A stretch of DNA of 64,000 bases from CAVWNR01 sp963756525 (GTDB lineage: Bacteria; Actinomycetota; Actinomycetes; Mycobacteriales; Jatrophihabitantaceae), in the NCBI GenBank assembly GCA_963756525.1, contig CAVWNR010000008.1:1-64000 (forward strand), given 5' to 3'. A program made the position numbers and the translations under genes. Of this stretch, positions 60,078-64,000 are shown piece after piece. Every line of letters starts with the position of its first letter. The stretch's first letter is position 1. Under the pieces are notes generated by a model, which was not told where the DNA came from, made no database searches, and was given only the letters and a program-made list of their open reading frames with translations.

Positions 60078-60238
60078 GTGACCGACCTGCTCTATCGGAG
60101 CGAGCCATGAGTACCGAGCGACGCTTGCGGAGCGAGCCATGAGTACCGAGCGACGCTTGCGGAGCGAGCCATGAGTACCGAGCGACGCTTGCGGAGCGAG
60201 CCATGAGTACCGAGCGACGCTTGCGGAGCGAGCCATGA
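60078..60238 (+). other. Chain of five ATGA-coupled micro-ORFs leading into the ABC permease
   Basis: GTG 60078, behind GAGGA at 60066-60070, reads a 10-codon peptide ending LLYRSEP with TGA at 60108-60110. That TGA overlaps ATG 60107, which starts MSTERRLRSEP with stop TGA 60140-60142 overlapping ATG 60139. The same 11-codon ORF repeats from 60139, 60171 and 60203, the last stop overlapping the permease ATG at 60235. Each start has GGAG six bases upstream. Ribosomes could pass along the chain by termination-reinitiation. Whether any peptide accumulates is unknown. Confidence 0.6.
60099..60238 (+). repeat. Four perfect 32-bp tandem repeats plus a partial fifth
   Basis: Units begin with AGCGAGCCATGAG at 60099, 60131, 60163 and 60195 and are identical over all 32 bases. 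A partial fifth, AGCGAGCCATGA, starts at 60227 and runs into the permease start. Perfect identity implies recent expansion. The core GCGGAGCGA also appears near hairpins at 16734 and 36131. Confidence 0.95.
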
Positions 60239-61188
60239 CGACCGCCCGGTTCATCGTCAACCGCGCGATCGCACTGGTGGTGACGCTGCTGCTCGCCAGT
60301 CTGGTCATCTACGGCGCGCTGTACATTGCGCCGGGTTCGCCGCTGTCGTTCCTCACCCGCGGCCGGAGCCAGTCGCCGGCGGACATCGCGGCGATCAAGC
60401 ACCAGTACCGGCTGGATCAACCGTTCTTTGCGCAGTGGTGGCATTGGTTCACCGACGTGCTGCACGGCAACCTCGGCACGTCGGTCATCTTCCACACCCA
60501 GGTCCAGTCGCTGCTGGGCGACCGGGTAAGCACCACGGTGTTCCTGCTGGTCTACGCCTCGGTGCTCATCCTGGCGATCGGGCTCGCCATGGGCATCGCG
60601 GCGGCGCTGCGGCCGGGCTGGGTGGATGGCGCGTTGATGGTGAGTGCCACGGCGGCGATGGCGATCCCCGCGTTCGTCGCAGCGATCGTGCTGATCGCGG
60701 TCTTCGCCGTCGGTCTGGGCTGGTTCCCGGTGTTCGGCTCCGGCGTCGGGTTCGCCGATCGGCTCTGGCACCTCACCCTGCCGGCCATCGCGCTGGCCCT
60801 GGCCGCGGTCGCCTATGTCGCTCGGCTGTCGCGTGCCTCGGTGCGCGCGGAGATGAGCTCGGAACACGTGCAGACGGCGACCAGCCGTGGCCTGCCCTAC
60901 CGCATGGTGGTGCGTCGCCACGTTCTGCGCAACGCGATGATCCCGATCGTGACGGTGGCCGGGCTGACCATTGGCAGCCTGATCGCGGGCACGGTGATCG
61001 TCGAGCAGGCCTTCGGGCTCAACGGCCTGGGCAGCTACCTCGTGCAAGCGGTCGGTCAGAAGGATTTCCCGGTCGTGCAGGCGATCTGCCTGCTCTACGT
61101 GGCGGCGTTCATCGTCATCAACACTGTTGTCGACCTCGTCTACTCGCTGCTGGATCCGCGCGTCACGATCGGGAGGACGTCGGCATGA
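60235..61188 (+). CDS. Peptide/nickel-type ABC transporter permease (DppB/OppB-like)
   Basis: A 317-residue BPD_transp_1 permease with six helices. The first helix VNRAIALVVTLLLASLVIYG, then APGSPLSFLTRGRSQSPADI and the EAA loop block RASVRAEMSSEHVQTATSRG mark the DppB family. It is first in a five-gene ABC operon and its ATG is the fifth in the repeat-borne chain. The substrate may be oligopeptide, a nickel chelate or the product handled by the divergent amidohydrolase. Confidence 0.9.
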   Translation: MTTARFIVNRAIALVVTLLLASLVIYGALYIAPGSPLSFLTRGRSQSPADIAAIKHQYRLDQPFFAQWWHWFTDVLHGNLGTSVIFHTQVQSLLGDRVSTTVFLLVYASVLILAIGLAMGIAAALRPGWVDGALMVSATAAMAIPAFVAAIVLIAVFAVGLGWFPVFGSGVGFADRLWHLTLPAIALALAAVAYVARLSRASVRAEMSSEHVQTATSRGLPYRMVVRRHVLRNAMIPIVTVAGLTIGSLIAGTVIVEQAFGLNGLGSYLVQAVGQKDFPVVQAICLLYVAAFIVINTVVDLVYSLLDPRVTIGRTSA

Positions 61189-62057
61189 CCGCATTGGCGA
61201 CCGTCGAGGCTGAACCCGTCGCCCTGGTTCGAGCACGGCGCCGACCGTGGTCCGGTCTCGGGGTCGGTGGCTGGATATCCGTGGTGATCCTTGCCGTGGC
61301 CTTGCTCATGGCCGTCTTCGGTCCGCTACTGGTCTCGGCCAGCCCGACTGCGGTGAACCTCGCCTACGCGTACGTGCGGCCGATCAGCGGGCACTGGCTC
61401 GGTTTCGACGGGCAGGGGCGCGACCTGCTCGCCCGTCTCGTCTACGGCGCGCGAACCGCGATCATCGGCCCGCTGGTCGTCACCGTGCTCTCGACCGTGG
61501 CCGGTACCGCGATCGCGCTCGTGGCGGTGTGGCGCGGTGGCTGGCTGGACACCGCGCTGGCCCGCGTCGTGGACGCGATGTTTGCTTTCCCCGGTCTGCT
61601 GCTGGCGATTCTCGCCGTCTCCCTGTTCGGCCGGGGGCTCACCGCGGCCGGCATCGCGCTGGCGATCGCGTACACCCCGTACGCCGCGCGGCTGGTGCGC
61701 GGTGCGGCGCTGCGCGAACGGGCCCTGCCCTACGTCTCCGCGCTGACCGTGCAGGGCTTCCGGGCCACCACCATCGTGCTGCGGCACATCCTGCCCAACC
61801 TGACCGGGATCATCGTCGCCGGCGCCACGCTCTCCTACGGCTACTCCCTGATCGACCTGGCCGGGCTGTCGTTCATCGGGCTCGGCGTTCAGCCGCCGAC
61901 CGCGGACTGGGGCGCCATGGTCGCCAGCGGCGTGCCGGGCATCCTGCAGCACTACCCGGAGGAGTCGCTGTATGCCAGCCTGTGCATCGTCCTGGTCGTC
62001 GGTGCGGTGAACTATCTCGGCGACCGGCTCACCACCCGCGCGGAGGCTGCGCGATGA
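61185..62057 (+). CDS. Peptide/nickel-type ABC transporter permease (DppC/OppC-like)
   Basis: A 290-residue second permease: the N-terminal helix GWISVVILAVALLMAVFGPL, the HWLGFDGQGRDLLARLVYGA block (the DppC signature GTDxxGRD variant) and the EAA loop RERALPYVSALTVQGFRATT. It starts within the upstream stop (ATGA) and its stop overlaps the next start, so it is co-translated with both. Confidence 0.9.
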   Translation: MTALATVEAEPVALVRARRRPWSGLGVGGWISVVILAVALLMAVFGPLLVSASPTAVNLAYAYVRPISGHWLGFDGQGRDLLARLVYGARTAIIGPLVVTVLSTVAGTAIALVAVWRGGWLDTALARVVDAMFAFPGLLLAILAVSLFGRGLTAAGIALAIAYTPYAARLVRGAALRERALPYVSALTVQGFRATTIVLRHILPNLTGIIVAGATLSYGYSLIDLAGLSFIGLGVQPPTADWGAMVASGVPGILQHYPEESLYASLCIVLVVGAVNYLGDRLTTRAEAAR

Positions 62058-63067
62058 GCGCATTACTGGAGATCGAGTCGCTGGCGGTCAGGCTGCCGGT
62101 GGAAGGGGAGCTGCGGCCGGTGCTGCACGACGTGTCCCTTTCCATCGACGTCGGCGAGGCGGTCGGCCTGGTCGGCGAATCGGGCTCCGGCAAGTCGATG
62201 ACCGCCCGGGCCGTCAGCCGGCTGCTCCCACCCGGGGCGAAGCAAGCCGGGCGCATCGAGTTCGACGGCGTCGCGGTGCCCTCGATGCGCGGCAGGGAGC
62301 TGCGCAGTTACCGCACCGAAGGCGTCGCGATGATCTTCCAAGATCCCCGGGCGCACACCAATCCGGTGCGCAAGATCGGCGACTTCCTGACCGAGGCGAT
62401 GCGGGTGAACCTCGGGATGAGCGCCGACGCTGCCCGAACCCGCGCCGTCGAGCTGCTCGGCGAGGTCGGCATCGCCGATGGCGCACGGCGGATGGGCCAG
62501 TACCCGCACGAGCTCTCCGGCGGGTTGCTGCAGCGGGTGATGATCGCCTCGGCGCTCGCGGTGCGGCCGCGGCTCATCCTCGCCGACGAGCCCACCACCG
62601 CCCTGGACGTGACCACACAGGCCGAGGTGATGGCGATCCTGGACCAGCTGCGCCGCGAGCACGGCTTGGCGATGCTGTTCATCACGCACGACCTGGAGCT
62701 GGCCGGCGCGGTGTGCGACCGCACCGCGGTCATGTACGCCGGCTCGATCGTCGAGGAGCGCGGGTCGGCCAAGCTCTACGACGATCCGCTGCACCCGTAC
62801 ACGGCGGCGCTGGTCGAGGCGCGCCCCGAGATCACCGCCACTCACGACCGGCTGCGGGCCATCCCGGGCCGACCGCTGTCGGCGTTCGAGGCGCCCGCCG
62901 GCTGCGCGTTCGCCCCGCGCTGCCCGTACGCGCAAGACCGGTGCCGTACTGGGACGATCCCGCTAGAGCCGGCCGCCGACGGGCTGGTGCGGTGCGTGCG
63001 GGCTGGGGAACTGCGCGGGCGCCTGCTGGGCGTCACCGCGGACCCGATGTCCGGAGGAGCACGATGA
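62054..63067 (+). CDS. Oligopeptide-type ABC transporter ATPase (DppD-like)
   Basis: A 337-residue ATPase. Walker A is GESGSGKSM, signature LSGGLLQRV (a leucine replaces the usual glutamine after LSGG), Walker B LILADEPTTALD, and the H-loop ITHD. The oligo_HPY C-terminal module with four cysteines (CAFAPRCPYAQDRC and VRCV) is the 4Fe-4S site seen in Dpp/Opp ATPases. It pairs with the next ATPase. Confidence 0.9.
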   Translation: MSALLEIESLAVRLPVEGELRPVLHDVSLSIDVGEAVGLVGESGSGKSMTARAVSRLLPPGAKQAGRIEFDGVAVPSMRGRELRSYRTEGVAMIFQDPRAHTNPVRKIGDFLTEAMRVNLGMSADAARTRAVELLGEVGIADGARRMGQYPHELSGGLLQRVMIASALAVRPRLILADEPTTALDVTTQAEVMAILDQLRREHGLAMLFITHDLELAGAVCDRTAVMYAGSIVEERGSAKLYDDPLHPYTAALVEARPEITATHDRLRAIPGRPLSAFEAPAGCAFAPRCPYAQDRCRTGTIPLEPAADGLVRCVRAGELRGRLLGVTADPMSGGAR

Positions 63068-63903
63068 CCGAACGGCCAATCGTCGCGGTCGACGCGCTCA
63101 CGAAGGTCTATCCGACTCGTGACGGCGGACGGCGTAGGCACTTCACCGCGGTGGACGCGGTGAGCTTCAGCGTGCCGGCCGGCGGCTCGCTGGCGATCGT
63201 GGGGGAGTCCGGCTCGGGGAAGACCACCATCGCCAAGATGCTGGTCGGGCTGGAACGGCCGACTTCGGGGCGGATCGAGCTCGTCGGCCAGGACCGGACC
63301 CGGGCCGCCCGCGGCGCGGCGGCCCGGCGGCGACGCGGCCGGGAGATCCAGATCGTCTTCCAGGATCCGTACACCTCGTTGGACCGCCGGCAGACCGTCG
63401 CCGACTGCCTGGCCTCGGTGGTCCGGCTGCACTTCGACCTGCCCCGCCCGCAGGTCGCGGCCCGCGTCGAGGAGCTCGCCGGCATGGTCGGATTCGACGC
63501 TCGGCAGCTGCGCGCCCGCCCGCGCGCGCTCTCCGGCGGGCAACGGCAGCGGGTCGCGATCGCCCGCGCGCTGGCCGCCGAGCCGGCGGTGCTGCTGTTG
63601 GACGAGTCGGTCTCCGCGCTGGACGTGTCGATCCAGGCCCAGGTGCTGAACCTGCTCGCCGACATCCGCGCCCGCACCGGTATCACCTACCTGCTGATCA
63701 GCCACGATCTCGCCGTCGTCCGTCAGGTCACCGACGACGCGATAGTCATGCGCCGCGGCCAGATCGTCGAGCGCGGCCGCACCGCCGACATCCTGGACAA
63801 CCCGCAAGACGCCTACACCCGGCTGCTGCGCGACAGCGTGCCGCGCCCGGGCTGGAAGCCGACCCGGCTGCGCGAGCGCCTCGCCGCAGAAGCGACCGGA
63901 TGA
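63064..63903 (+). CDS. Oligopeptide-type ABC transporter ATPase (DppF-like)
   Basis: A 279-residue ATPase. Walker A GESGSGKTT, Q-loop IVFQDPYTSLD, signature LSGGQRQRV, Walker B LLLDESVSALD (Ser replaces Pro after the catalytic Glu, a common DppF variant) and H-loop LISHD. It lacks the long cysteine-rich tail. It overlaps the DppD-like gene by ATGA. Confidence 0.9.
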   Translation: MTERPIVAVDALTKVYPTRDGGRRRHFTAVDAVSFSVPAGGSLAIVGESGSGKTTIAKMLVGLERPTSGRIELVGQDRTRAARGAAARRRRGREIQIVFQDPYTSLDRRQTVADCLASVVRLHFDLPRPQVAARVEELAGMVGFDARQLRARPRALSGGQRQRVAIARALAAEPAVLLLDESVSALDVSIQAQVLNLLADIRARTGITYLLISHDLAVVRQVTDDAIVMRRGQIVERGRTADILDNPQDAYTRLLRDSVPRPGWKPTRLRERLAAEATG

Positions 63904-63916
63904 GCAAGGAGCCCCG

Positions 63917-64000
63917 ATGACCAGCAGACGCCGTTGTCCCCGCCGGCTCGCCATCGCGCTCGGCGTGATTGCGGCGCTCGGAGCCACCACCGCGCTCACC
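63917..64000 (+). CDS. Start of a secreted protein, probably the cognate substrate-binding protein (partial)
   Basis: ATG 63917, five bases after AAGGAG, opens MTSRRRCPRRLAIALGVIAA LGATTALT as the first 28 residues: an arginine-rich n-region and a hydrophobic core, which is an export signal. The window ends inside it. Position after the two ATPases makes the solute-binding protein of this transporter the natural expectation. Confidence 0.7.
   Translation, partial: MTSRRRCPRRLAIALGVIAALGATTALT

Noticed and set aside
60024..60110. A 28-codon ORF starting at ATG 60024 ahead of the repeats
   Set aside because: Its start lies between the possible -35 and -10 boxes and lacks a ribosome site; the GTG at 60078 with GAGGA is the better start of the leader peptide.
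60099..60238. CRISPR-like array of 32-bp repeats
   Set aside because: The units are directly abutting with no spacers, and no cas genes are present; each unit is a start-stop ORF module.

Overview
The window is about 70% G+C, nearly fully coding, with frequent GTG/TTG starts and many four-base ATGA overlaps. Gene content (mycobacterial-type branched-chain 2-oxoacid dehydrogenase operon, FadE5-like acyl-CoA dehydrogenase, GTP-type PEPCK, HelD, GT2-GtrA and GT39 glycosyltransferases, Zur/ZnuACB, HAIR-like heat-shock operator) points to a free-living actinomycete. Small dispersed palindromes suggest the Frankiales/Jatrophihabitans neighbourhood, but that placement is only a guess. No rRNA, tRNA, CRISPR array, insertion sequence or prophage was recognised.

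Layout. 1-7.3 kb: 3' end of serA, a FadE5-like dehydrogenase behind two palindromic operators, a PtpB-type phosphatase with a strong terminator, a 45-aa protein gene, and bkdABC. 7.5-15.1 kb: helD, a large glucosidase-like hydrolase, a VapC remnant, a small membrane protein coupled to a nucleoside-type kinase, and pckG. 15.3-23 kb: the TldD/PmbA pair, a lipoprotein Zn-peptidase, and zur-znuACB with two candidate Zur boxes. 23-32.6 kb: hrpA, a cupin, an AI-2E family exporter, a PEP-mutase family enzyme, hsp20 with a HAIR element, a frameshifted MFS gene, and a divergent MarR pair with two operators. 32.9-41.5 kb: one long leftward locus made of a two-component system, a Ser/Thr-rich exported peptide, ApbE, a ferric-reductase-like haem membrane protein, a NuoF-like protein, a ferredoxin and two glycosyltransferases. 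It reads as a regulated electron-transfer chain towards the cell surface.

41.5-46.7 kb is a proteolysis and decay zone: a hydroxypyruvate isomerase remnant, a frameshifted zinc-ribbon/trypsin protease, an HTH-PASTA protein, a truncated alpha/beta hydrolase, an HxlR regulator, and a V8-like protease followed by a small beta-sandwich protein. 46.7-51.6 kb holds an ndh-pnp-NCS1 permease operon, an SDR and a conserved small protein. 51.6-64 kb is a nitrogen-scavenging island: a ureohydrolase (agmatinase family), an amino-acid permease, a solute-binding lipoprotein, a fused UreAB with a UreC lacking the usual flap cysteine, a TetR regulator, an amidohydrolase, and a peptide/nickel-type ABC transporter running off the end.

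The most unusual structure is at 60078-60238. Four perfect 32-bp tandem repeats directly precede the first ABC permease gene. Each repeat carries its own Shine-Dalgarno and an 11-codon ORF whose stop overlaps the next start (ATGA), so five starts are chained into the permease. Because 32 is not a multiple of three, copy number changes how many peptides are chained without changing the permease frame.
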